Shown in pieces: positions 54,289 to 61,483 of a DNA stretch of 64,000 nucleotides (its first letter is position 1; each line of letters begins with the position of its first letter). The translations under genes and the position numbers were made by a program. The DNA comes from Dehalococcoidia bacterium (GTDB taxonomy: Bacteria; Chloroflexota; Dehalococcoidia; Bin125): the NCBI GenBank assembly GCA_022822375.1, contig JAJEBU010000055.1, forward strand, positions 1 to 64,000. The letters are read 5' to 3'. The notes under the pieces were generated by a model. The model ran no database searches. It worked only from the letters and a program-made list of their open reading frames with translations, and had not been told where the DNA came from.

Positions 54289-55155
54289 CTATGCCGGCTG
54301 GCCGTCTGGATCGTCGGCATCGAGGTCCGATTCGATCACCGGGATCACCGTGCGATTCTCGACCAGGCGCACGAGCGCGATGCCGAGGATGTACAGCCCC
54401 AACGTGGGCACGGCGACAAAGGTCTGGGTGACCGGGTCAATCGAGGGCGTGATCAGCGCGGCCAGCAGGAACGCGCCGATGATCGCCCAACGCCACATGC
54501 CCAGCAACCGCCTCGACGTGACCAGCCCGATCGCACCCAATCCCATCAAGAACAGCGGCAGCTCGAACACAATGCCGGTCCAGATCACAAAGCGGGTCAG
54601 CATGTCGATGTAGTTGTTGATTCGCACCTGCGGATCGGCAATCTCGTTACCGAAGTTGAGCAGGAACGTCAGGGCGGGCGGCCAACCGATGAAGAAGGCA
54701 AATGCGCCGCCGCAAGCAAAGGCGACCGTGGCCAGGCCAACAATCGGCATGACCCACTTCTGCTCGTCGCGCGTCAGTCCGGGATGGATGAACGCGTAGA
54801 TCTGGTACACGATCACTGGCATCGCGCCGGCGAGACCGAGCATCAGGGAAATCTTGATGTACGCACCGATGAAGCCCAGCAGCTCGGTGAAGATCGGTTG
54901 GAAGTCTGGCAGCGCCTGGCGGCCGGGCTCGAGCAGGTAGTCGAGGATCGTCGAGGCGAAGACGAGCGTCACGACGGTGGTCAGGACCAGCGTGAGGACC
55001 GCGACGGTGAGCCGCTGACGAATCTCGTTCAGGTGCTCGCCGAGTGTCAGCTCCGCGCCCGGCGGTTGGTCGGGCGGCGGCTGGTCGCCGAACTGATCGT
55101 CGACGATGTCCAGCGCGGCCGGATCCGGCGGCTCGGCGACCGGTTGCGAGGCCAT
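54289..55155 (-). CDS. tatC: Twin-arginine translocase subunit TatC
   Basis: TatC is the receptor for twin-arginine signal peptides. After about 45 polar residues, LTLGEHLNEIRQRL gives the family's first conserved block, followed by six helices, with FIHPGLTRDEQKW and LPLFLMGLGAIGLVTSRRL being standard text. The N-terminal Pro/Asp-rich extension is unusual in length. It is 18 bases downstream of tatA. Confidence 0.94.
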   Translation of the reverse strand: MASQPVAEPPDPAALDIVDDQFGDQPPPDQPPGAELTLGEHLNEIRQRLTVAVLTLVLTTVVTLVFASTILDYLLEPGRQALPDFQPIFTELLGFIGAYIKISLMLGLAGAMPVIVYQIYAFIHPGLTRDEQKWVMPIVGLATVAFACGGAFAFFIGWPPALTFLLNFGNEIADPQVRINNYIDMLTRFVIWTGIVFELPLFLMGLGAIGLVTSRRLLGMWRWAIIGAFLLAALITPSIDPVTQTFVAVPTLGLYILGIALVRLVENRTVIPVIESDLDADDPDGQPA

Positions 55156-55173
55156 CAGCCGTGCGCCCGTCCG

Positions 55174-55731
55174 TTACTGGACATCGCGGTCGAGCTCCCT
55201 ACGTCGGCGGTTGAGCGAGATGACGTTGGACGGCCGCGCGGGCTCTACGGTCTCGTCGGCCGTTGCGGCCGATGCCGAAGCGGTGGCCCGGCGTGGACGG
55301 ACGACCGGTCGGCGACGCATACGCCGGACCGCGCGTTGATCGCTCTCGGTGACCCCGCCATTGCCGGAGGCTGAAGCCGACGACTCGGATGTAGAGCCGC
55401 CGTCCTGATCTTTGGCGGCGGCGATGGCGTCTTCGGTCATCACTTCGGCGTCGCGCACGGCACCGCGCACATCGGCTTGCGCTTGTGCGAGGTCGTCGCG
55501 AATGTCGGCGTCAATCTGTTGTAGCTCGAATCGCTGCTCGATGAATTCCTCGCGTACCTCTTCGAAGTCGGTCAGGTACTCGTCGCGGAAGTCTCGGGCG
55601 TACTCGCGCAGCTCGCGGATCGCGCGGCCAAACTGACCGGCGATCTCAGGCAGCTTGCCGGGCCCGAAGATCAGGGCCGCCAGCAGCAGCACGACGAGGA
55701 TTTCAGGAATGCCGACGCCGAAGATGTTCAT
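55174..55731 (-). CDS. tatA: Sec-independent translocase TatA/TatB-like protein
   Basis: Residues 1-20 form the short membrane helix (PEILVVLLLAALIFGPGKLPE), followed by an amphipathic helix (FGRAIRELREYARDF). From 45 to 115 is a charged coiled-coil-like region, and the last 70 residues are Ser/Ala- then Arg-rich. At 185 residues it is longer than TatA (about 60-90) and nearer TatB in length. No second TatA/B is nearby. It may do both jobs, as in minimal TatAC systems. Confidence 0.9.
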   Translation of the reverse strand: MNIFGVGIPEILVVLLLAALIFGPGKLPEIAGQFGRAIRELREYARDFRDEYLTDFEEVREEFIEQRFELQQIDADIRDDLAQAQADVRGAVRDAEVMTEDAIAAAKDQDGGSTSESSASASGNGGVTESDQRAVRRMRRRPVVRPRRATASASAATADETVEPARPSNVISLNRRRRELDRDVQ

Positions 55732-55796
55732 CGGCTGTCAGCGTACTCGATTGGCAGGATCGCGAGTCGCACGCGCGACGATCGGCGGGCGGGAGT

Positions 55797-56054
55797 TTAC
55801 TCGTCCGAGACGCCCTTGCCGACGAGGAAGTCGATGGCGTCCTGGACGGTTCCGATGCCTTCGGCGTCCTCGTCGGAAATCTCGAGGTCCGGTACCTCGT
55901 CGCGGAACTCGTCCTCGAACGACATGATCAGCTCGACGAGGTCCAGGGAATCGGCGCCGAGATCGTCGACGAACGAGGCCTCCGGCTTGACGTCGTCGGG
56001 GTCGGCCGAGAGTTGGTCGACGATGATGTCTTTGATGCGATCGAACAGTGCCAT
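55797..56054 (-). CDS. acpP: Acyl carrier protein
   Basis: ACP carries growing acyl chains on a 4'-phosphopantetheine arm attached to the Ser of [10 protein letters not shown] (near residue 36). The 85-residue acidic protein is typical. GGAGG precedes the ATG. It lies in a minus-strand group with fabD and rpmF, the common fatty-acid cluster, here with nusB between. Confidence 0.97.
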   Translation of the reverse strand: MALFDRIKDIIVDQLSADPDDVKPEASFVDDLGADSLDLVELIMSFEDEFRDEVPDLEISDEDAEGIGTVQDAIDFLVGKGVSDE

Positions 56055-56068
56055 GCTGCTTTCCTCCG

Positions 56069-56530
56069 CTACTCCGCAGTCCCAGCCTGCAGATGGTCTC
56101 GCTCGACGGACTTCAGTACGCCGGTGACAAAGCGCCGGCTGCCGTCGCCGCCAAACCGCTTGGCCAGCGACACTCCGCGCCGCACGGCCGTATTCGAGCG
56201 TACCGCGCCATTATCAAAGAGCATCTCATACAGCGCAATGCGCAAGATGGCACGGTCGACGAGCGTGATCATGTCGGCTGGCAGCTTGTCGGGCGCTGAG
56301 TCGATCAGCGCATCGAGTTCGGCGCGACGCTGATCGACGCCCTCGACCAGGGCCCGTGCACGTCTGGCCCGCTCCGCCGACATGGGGGCGTCTGACTCGC
56401 TGCGCTCGAGCGCCTCTGTTGCCGTACACCGCTTGAACTCGGCCTCGTACAGCGCGCAGAAGGCGCGGACGCGCTCGTTGTCCTCAGCGGTGGGACGCTT
56501 CACCTGTCGATTCGACGCGTTAGCTGCCAA
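56069..56530 (-). CDS. nusB: Transcription antitermination protein NusB
   Basis: NusB with S10 binds boxA in rRNA leaders and aids antitermination. The all-helical family blocks are visible: [10 protein letters not shown] near residue 23, [14 protein letters not shown], and [17 protein letters not shown] with RRFVTGVL near the end. Length 153. The start is TTG 56530 with GGGAGAG just upstream inside the end of fabD, an 11-base overlap. GTG at the tenth codon is an alternative. Confidence 0.92.
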   Translation of the reverse strand: MAANASNRQVKRPTAEDNERVRAFCALYEAEFKRCTATEALERSESDAPMSAERARRARALVEGVDQRRAELDALIDSAPDKLPADMITLVDRAILRIALYEMLFDNGAVRSNTAVRRGVSLAKRFGGDGSRRFVTGVLKSVERDHLQAGTAE

Positions 56531-57461
56531 CGCTCTCCCGATCGTTGATGTTGATCAACTCGGGCGGTTCGGCCAGCTTGAGTGGACGCAGTGTCGTTCG
56601 CACCAGGCCGGTCAGCACCTTACCCGGTCCAATCTCGATGTACCGGGTGACGCCCATGTCGTTCATTCGCAGCACCGTGTCTTCCCAACGAACGGGCCGG
56701 CGAATCTGAGCGGTCAGGTCGGCGCGAACCTGATCGGCGGTGCTCAGCGACGCCGCTTCGACGTTGCCGATGACCGGGGTGATCGGGTCGGAAATCTCTG
56801 CATCAGCCAAGAGCGGTTGCATCGACTCGGCGGCGGGGGCCATCAGCGAGGTGTGAAACGCGCCGCCGACGTTGAGCATGACCACGCGCCGCGCGCCGCG
56901 CTCTTCGGCCAGCTGCGCCGCCGCCTCGACCGCCGGCACTGCGCCGCCGATCACGATCTGGCCGGTCGCGTTCAGGTTGCAGACTTCAGCGCCAGTCTCT
57001 TCACAGGCCGCGACGACATCCGCTTCGTCCATGCCCAACACGGCGGCGAGCGTGCCTGGATTCTGCTCGCCCGCGGCCTGCATCAACTCGCCGCGCTTGG
57101 CGACGAGGCGAACCGCCTCCGAGATGGTCAGCGCGCCGGCCGCGACCAGCGCCGAGTACTCGCCCATGCTGTGCCCGGCGGCGCAGATCGGCGCGTCTGC
57201 GAGCGCGGGATGCCCCAGCGCTGTCGCCGCCTGCCAGGCGGCGAGCGACGCGACCAGGATCGCGGGTTGCGTGTTGATCGTCTGGCGCAGAACATCGTCG
57301 GGACCCTCGAAGATGATGCTCGAGAGGGAGCGGCCGAGCGCGTCGTCGGCCTCTTCGAAGACGGCGCGGGCTTGGGGCACCGCGTCGTAGAGGTCGCGGC
57401 CCATGCCGACCTCCTGGGCGCCCTGCCCAGGGAAGAGCCAGGCGCTGGCGGCGTCGGACAC
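56520..57461 (-). CDS. fabD: Malonyl-CoA--ACP transacylase
   Basis: FabD loads malonyl groups onto ACP. WLFPGQGAQEVGMG begins the domain, GHSMGEYSALVAAG carries the nucleophilic Ser (near 95), and GAFHTSLM the catalytic His (near 205). TRYIEIGPGKVLTGL closes the fold. GTG 57461 follows the rpmF stop by one base and gives 313 residues; the track ORF's 77 extra codons are rpmF read in another frame. Confidence 0.95.
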   Translation of the reverse strand: MSDAASAWLFPGQGAQEVGMGRDLYDAVPQARAVFEEADDALGRSLSSIIFEGPDDVLRQTINTQPAILVASLAAWQAATALGHPALADAPICAAGHSMGEYSALVAAGALTISEAVRLVAKRGELMQAAGEQNPGTLAAVLGMDEADVVAACEETGAEVCNLNATGQIVIGGAVPAVEAAAQLAEERGARRVVMLNVGGAFHTSLMAPAAESMQPLLADAEISDPITPVIGNVEAASLSTADQVRADLTAQIRRPVRWEDTVLRMNDMGVTRYIEIGPGKVLTGLVRTTLRPLKLAEPPELININDRESVGS

Positions 57462-57462
57462 G

Positions 57463-57645
57463 CTAGTCCTCCAGCTCGACCACGTTGCGGCCGCGGTAGG
57501 AGCCGCAGGCCCAACAGATGTGGTGCGCCTGGTGCGTCTCATTGCAATCGGGGCAGACGACCAGCTTGGGACGTCGCACCGCGTGGTGCTGACGGCGCAG
57601 GCGTTGGCGCGTTTTGGCGTACTTTCGCTTGGGAAGCGGTGGCAT
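57463..57645 (-). CDS. rpmF: 50S ribosomal protein L32
   Basis: The 60-residue protein has the L32 core with two zinc-binding pairs, CPDC and CWACG. The N-terminus MPPLPKRKYAKTRQRLRR is basic as expected. GGAG lies ahead of the ATG. The yceD-rpmF-fabD order is the classic arrangement. Confidence 0.96.
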   Translation of the reverse strand: MPPLPKRKYAKTRQRLRRQHHAVRRPKLVVCPDCNETHQAHHICWACGSYRGRNVVELED

Positions 57646-57646
57646 G

Positions 57647-58198
57647 TCAGTCTCCTTCGGTCGTCAGTTTCAGGGTCGCGAGTGCCGCCCATCTCGGGTC
57701 TGCGGGTTCCTCGCTCGGTTCCTCAATCTCCATACCAGGGCAGTCCTCCACACAGCGAGGACTCATCGGACGGCTCATCTCCACATATTGTCGCACGGCC
57801 TCTGACAAGTCGATCTGCCCGTCGACCACAGAGAATCCGGAGCGCTCCGGTGGCGGATCAAGCGCCATGCCGGTGATCGCATCCACGTGTGGCCAAAACT
57901 CTTCGTCGAAGTCGACGTCAAGCTCAAGCACCAGGTCGTTCAGGCAAGATCCGCACAGATCGGTCACCGAGGTCGTGAGTTCCGCCGTGGCGAGCAGCGA
58001 CTGATCGGTTCGCAGCAGACGCAGCGTGCCACTGACTGGAGATGGCAGGCCGGCTCCGCGTGCGCCGTCAATCTCGAAGTGCCGCAAGGATCCAATCGGC
58101 TCCTGCAGCAGGGTCGAGACGTTGATCAGCAGCGAGGCTGTCGTTCGGATCGGTCCGTGGCCCGCGGGGGCGCCCGCACCGCAATCATGGGCTGTCAT
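57647..58198 (-). CDS. yceD: DUF177 / YceD family protein
   Basis: YceD-family proteins are linked to 23S rRNA and L32 and to ribosome assembly. The two Cys pairs of the family are present: LCGSCLNDL near residue 80 and CVEDCPGM near 148. The 183-residue length fits. One base separates it from rpmF, with which it is nearly always paired. An extended -10 lies nine bases before the ATG. Confidence 0.88.
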   Translation of the reverse strand: MTAHDCGAGAPAGHGPIRTTASLLINVSTLLQEPIGSLRHFEIDGARGAGLPSPVSGTLRLLRTDQSLLATAELTTSVTDLCGSCLNDLVLELDVDFDEEFWPHVDAITGMALDPPPERSGFSVVDGQIDLSEAVRQYVEMSRPMSPRCVEDCPGMEIEEPSEEPADPRWAALATLKLTTEGD

Positions 58199-58207
58199 CG
58201 TGTGATC

Positions 58208-58216
58208 AGCGTATCA
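58208..58216 (-). promoter_or_regulatory. Extended -10 promoter of the yceD-rpmF-fabD operon
   Basis: On the minus strand TGATACGCT is an extended -10 whose hexamer starts 15 bases before the yceD ATG. The mRNA would have a leader of about three bases. Confidence 0.5.
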
Positions 58217-58263
58217 GCGCATCAGCGCTGTGAGGCGCGTTGGTCGGAGCATGACTTGGGATG

Positions 58264-58292
58264 TTGGATATCGCAGTGGTCGGGCATACACT
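58264..58292 (+). promoter_or_regulatory. Promoter of the coiled-coil zinc-ribbon gene
   Basis: TTGGAT, a 17-base spacer and TACACT form a sigma-70-like promoter, giving a leader of about 58 bases before ATG 58357. It diverges from the yceD promoter. Confidence 0.55.
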
Positions 58293-58356
58293 CAGAATGC
58301 CCACTTAGTGCAACCGCGAGTCGCGCGTCGACGCACCAGCTGAAAACGAGCCGCAT

Positions 58357-59052
58357 ATGGACCTCGAAGGACTGCAAGCGCTGCAGGAGATCGACATCCA
58401 GCGCGACCGCGCGATCCGTGAGCTGCAGACCATCGTCGAGCAGATTTCCGATCCACCGTTCCTGGCACAGCTCGACGCCGAGGTTGAGGCGCAGGCCGAC
58501 GAGGTCCGCCGCGCCGAGCTCTCCGCGCGCGAGGCGCACGCGCATGTGCAGACGGCTGAGCGTCGGATCGAAGCCGCCGATGCGAGGCTCTATTCGGGCA
58601 CGATCACCGATCACCGCACGCTCGAAGAGTTGCAGCGCGACCTCTACTCGCAGCGTCAACAGCTATCGCCGACGAAGGATGCTGAGACGCGCGCCAGTCA
58701 GGCTGCCGAAGCCGCCCGCGACGCCAGCTCGTGGCTGATGACCTTGCGCACCAATGTCGTCGATGCCTGGAACGCCAGACAGGCTCAGCTGCGCTCCGAG
58801 CAGGCGTCCGCGCAGGAGCAGGTCGACGAGCACGCTCGGCAGATTGCAGAGGTGCGCGGGCAGATTGCCGACGAAGAGCTCGCCGTCTATGACCAGTACC
58901 GCCGCCGCCGTCCGCGCGTCGTCGCGACCGTGACTGGCGGAGTCTGCGACGAGTGCAGACTGATGGTGCCGACCGTCGCAGTGACCCGCGCGCGTCGCGG
59001 CAACCGCGTGGTCGATTGTCCATCCTGTGGATGCATTCTGCGTGTGATCTAG
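58357..59052 (+). CDS. Coiled-coil protein with C4 zinc ribbon (CT398/zf-RING_7 type)
   Basis: Residues 1-180 are a long Glu/Ala/Gln-rich coiled coil (LEGLQALQEIDIQRDRAI; later ASAQEQVDEHARQIAEV). The C-terminus is a zinc ribbon, CDEC...CPSCG, ending in ILRVI, as in the CT398-like family found widely in bacteria. The role is unresolved; some members bind flagellar or secretion components or nucleic acid. Length 231 is normal. It precedes the recombinase-like gene by 32 bases. Confidence 0.87.
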   Translation: MDLEGLQALQEIDIQRDRAIRELQTIVEQISDPPFLAQLDAEVEAQADEVRRAELSAREAHAHVQTAERRIEAADARLYSGTITDHRTLEELQRDLYSQRQQLSPTKDAETRASQAAEAARDASSWLMTLRTNVVDAWNARQAQLRSEQASAQEQVDEHARQIAEVRGQIADEELAVYDQYRRRRPRVVATVTGGVCDECRLMVPTVAVTRARRGNRVVDCPSCGCILRVI

Positions 59053-59072
59053 TACTCCCGGCGGCAACCGCA

Positions 59073-59078
59073 TAGCAT
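59073..59078 (+). promoter_or_regulatory. -10 element for a probably leaderless recombinase-like mRNA
   Basis: TAGCAT begins 12 bases before GTG 59085. No ribosome binding site is present upstream of this GTG. Confidence 0.35.
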
Positions 59079-59084
59079 TGCAGC

Positions 59085-60539
59085 GTGCGTGCCATCGGCT
59101 ATCTCTCGCAGCTCCCTGACCAGATAGCAGGGCCGGTCCGCGGCAACGGCGTGGCGGCGACGTTGGTGCAGCAACACGCGTCGTTTCTCGGGTACTGCGA
59201 GTCGCACGGCTTTGAACCGACGGCGACATTCCTCGACGCCTCCGCCTCGGCCGAATCGCCCGACCGTGAGCGCTATGGCATGGCCCAGCTGCTGCGCCAC
59301 CTCAGCGAGCAAGCGCGCGGCTTCACCGTCGTGGTCGCGCAGTCGTTTGAGCACTTCGGCGCCGATCCGACGCAGGCCGTGCGTACCGTCTTACAGTTGC
59401 GAGCGCGCGGCGTTCACGTGGTCTCGCTGGACGACGGTCCGATTGACGACGCATCGCTGGTGACGCTGTGGCGCGCGGCGGCGAGTGACGAACCATCCTC
59501 CGACACCCGCCGCGCGCGGATGATCGAGCGGGCGAAGCTCGGTCAGGCCATCGGCCGTCCTCCCTACGGCTACAGAGTCGGCACCGACGGCCGCTACGAG
59601 ATCGACGACGATGAGGCGCAGGTCGTTCGTCGCATGTTCAGCCTCAGTCTGCGCGAAGGATTGGGCATCCGCCGGATTGCGCAGCGGCTCAACGCCGACG
59701 GATACCGAACTCGGCGCGGGCGCAACTGGAGCATGGTCACGATCCGTGACCTGTTACGCAATCCGGTCTACATCGGCCGGTACGACCGACTCGGTGTCAG
59801 CGTTGACGGCAATCATCCGGCGATCATCTCCGAACCCGACTTCCACCAGGTCGGCAAGCAGATGGCAGAACGGCGCACCGCGACCGGCGTGAGCCATCCG
59901 TCCGACTTCCTGCTGGCCGGCCTCGTCTGGTGCGGCGAGGACCAGACCCGCATGATCGGTGTCACCCGGCGGCATCAACGCCGCACCGATGGCGGCGAAC
60001 GTGAGTCAGTCGCCTACCGCTACTACCAATCTGAGGCGCGCACGAACCAATCGGTCGGCGGTTACCACACGCGCCGCGCAGACGAGCTTGAGCAAGCCGT
60101 TGTGGCGCAGATTCGGGGTGACCAAGGCGGCGGCGAAGCGACCGTCCTGAACATTGGGCGTGACGCCACCGCGCTGGCCGCGGAGACCGCCGTCGCCCTG
60201 TCCGCGGCCAGCGCGAGGCTGCGCGCCATCGAGCGCAGTCTGGCCCTGCTGCTCGAGGATGCCTCCGCCGGCGATCCCACGCAGCCCGCGCTGGGCGAGG
60301 CCGGCGCAACGATCGTCGAACAGTGGGAATCGGCCCACGCCGATCTGTCCGATCTGCAGAGTCGCGCGTTGGCGCACGAGCGGGACGGCGAGCGTCGCCG
60401 GCTGCGTGAGCAACGGGTGCAACAGGTTCGCGAAGAGTGGGGCGACTTGCCCTTTACGAAGCAGCGCGAACTGATCGAGCACCTGGTGTCGCGTGTCGTC
60501 GTCTTCGATGATTCAGTCACGACCCACTTCAACGCTTGA
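59085..60539 (+). CDS. Degenerate large serine recombinase-like protein
   Basis: The C-terminal half has an intact Recombinase domain (GRPPYGYRVGTDGRY onward, LNADGYRTRRGRNWS, LLRNPVYIGRYD) and a coiled-coil tail, as in large serine recombinases. The N-terminal resolvase-like domain keeps the outline of the fold but not its catalytic text. The usual YxRVS region reads GYLSQLPDQ, and the DRLxR block reads FEHFGAD. The zinc ribbon, normally LxGLxxCgxCG, reads LAGLVWCGEDQ with one Cys. The 484-residue frame is open. It may be a domesticated DNA-binding protein. No attachment site or phage gene is nearby. Confidence 0.82.
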   Translation: MRAIGYLSQLPDQIAGPVRGNGVAATLVQQHASFLGYCESHGFEPTATFLDASASAESPDRERYGMAQLLRHLSEQARGFTVVVAQSFEHFGADPTQAVRTVLQLRARGVHVVSLDDGPIDDASLVTLWRAAASDEPSSDTRRARMIERAKLGQAIGRPPYGYRVGTDGRYEIDDDEAQVVRRMFSLSLREGLGIRRIAQRLNADGYRTRRGRNWSMVTIRDLLRNPVYIGRYDRLGVSVDGNHPAIISEPDFHQVGKQMAERRTATGVSHPSDFLLAGLVWCGEDQTRMIGVTRRHQRRTDGGERESVAYRYYQSEARTNQSVGGYHTRRADELEQAVVAQIRGDQGGGEATVLNIGRDATALAAETAVALSAASARLRAIERSLALLLEDASAGDPTQPALGEAGATIVEQWESAHADLSDLQSRALAHERDGERRRLREQRVQQVREEWGDLPFTKQRELIEHLVSRVVVFDDSVTTHFNA

Positions 60540-60556
60540 GCCGCCGACGCGGCCGA

Positions 60557-60562
60557 TATGCT
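60557..60562 (+). promoter_or_regulatory. -10 element for a probably leaderless rnhA mRNA
   Basis: TATGCT starts 13 bases before ATG 60570. TTGAGC lies 15 bases upstream of it as a possible but closely spaced -35. Confidence 0.4.
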
Positions 60563-60569
60563 GCCGAGC

Positions 60570-60968
60570 ATGCGTCTGATCGCCTACGCCGATGGTGCCT
60601 CTCGCGGCAATCCCGGCCCCGCCGCCTACGGCGCGGTGCTCTGCGACCCCGATGGTTCCGAGCGGGACGCCTGGGGCAATCGGATTGGCAGAACGACGAA
60701 CAACGTGGCCGAGTACCACGGCGCGATCGCCGCGGTCGAGGCCGCCCTCGCAGCCGGCGCCACCGAGCTTGAACTGCGGCTCGATTCGGAGTTGATCGTG
60801 CGCCAGCTGCAGGGCCGCTACCGAGTTCGACATAAGGACCTGAAGCCGCTCTTCGAACAGCTCAGCGATCTGATTGACCAGCTCGACCACTTTCAGGCAT
60901 CGCACGTCCGACGCCATCTCAATCAGCGAGCCGACGCGCTCGCGAACGACGCGTTGGATCGTCGCTAG
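60570..60968 (+). CDS. rnhA: Ribonuclease HI
   Basis: RNase HI removes RNA from RNA-DNA hybrids. The four catalytic acids are readable: D in AYADGASRGNPGP, E in NNVAEYHGAI, D in LRLDSELIVRQL and D in RADALANDAL. It is the short form that lacks a basic protrusion, with 132 residues from ATG 60570. ATG 60558 would add four residues but overlaps the -10 element. Confidence 0.92.
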   Translation: MRLIAYADGASRGNPGPAAYGAVLCDPDGSERDAWGNRIGRTTNNVAEYHGAIAAVEAALAAGATELELRLDSELIVRQLQGRYRVRHKDLKPLFEQLSDLIDQLDHFQASHVRRHLNQRADALANDALDRR

Positions 60969-61046
60969 CGCTGCCGTCCCCCGTCGGGGCGCTGGGAGTT
61001 GAGTTGACGCGCACGGGGACACGGACCCTAGCGCGATAGAGTGGAG

Positions 61047-61448
61047 GCGCCAGGCCGCCGGGCGGTCGCGGCGCAACGGCTTCGGCCAGTGCGTCGAGGA
61101 AAGTCCGGGCTCCACGGGACAGGGCGCTGGGTAACTCCCAGGCAGGGCGACCTGACGGAAAGCGCACAGAAACACACCGCCAACCCGACGCCGCGCCTCG
61201 CGTTTGCGTAGTGCGGCGGCGTCGGCGGTAAGGGTGAGATGGTGCGGTAAGAGCGCACCAGCGGTCGGGTGACCGACCGGCTGAGCAAACCCCGCCCGGA
61301 GCAAGACCAAATAGGGAGGCGTCGGCTCGTCCCGGGCCGCCTCCGGGTAGGTCGCTCGAGGCGGCGGGTAACCGTCGTCCCAGATGGATGGCCGCCGCCC
61401 GATGCACAACCATCGGGTACAGAACCCGGCTTACAGGCGGCCTGGCGC
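61047..61448 (+). ncRNA. rnpB: RNase P RNA, type A-like
   Basis: The catalytic RNA of tRNA 5' processing. Its ends are set by a 12-bp P1 helix, CGCCAGGCCGCC with GGCGGCCTGGCG. The universally conserved GAGGAAAGTCCGGGCTCC follows P1-P3, with GGGTAACTCCCAGGCAGGGCGACC, the ACAGAAA element, and AGAACCCGGCTTACAGGC near the 3' end. The length of about 400 bases is normal. TTGACG at 61002 may be its -35. Several track ORFs over it are spurious; murE starts 36 bases later. Confidence 0.95.
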
Positions 61449-61483
61449 AAGCGGCCTGCGAGATCACTGGAAACCGACGTGCC

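Noticed and set aside
53677-55374. 565-aa plus-strand ORF
   Set aside because: It is antisense to udg, tatC and tatA, each of which is clear on the minus strand.
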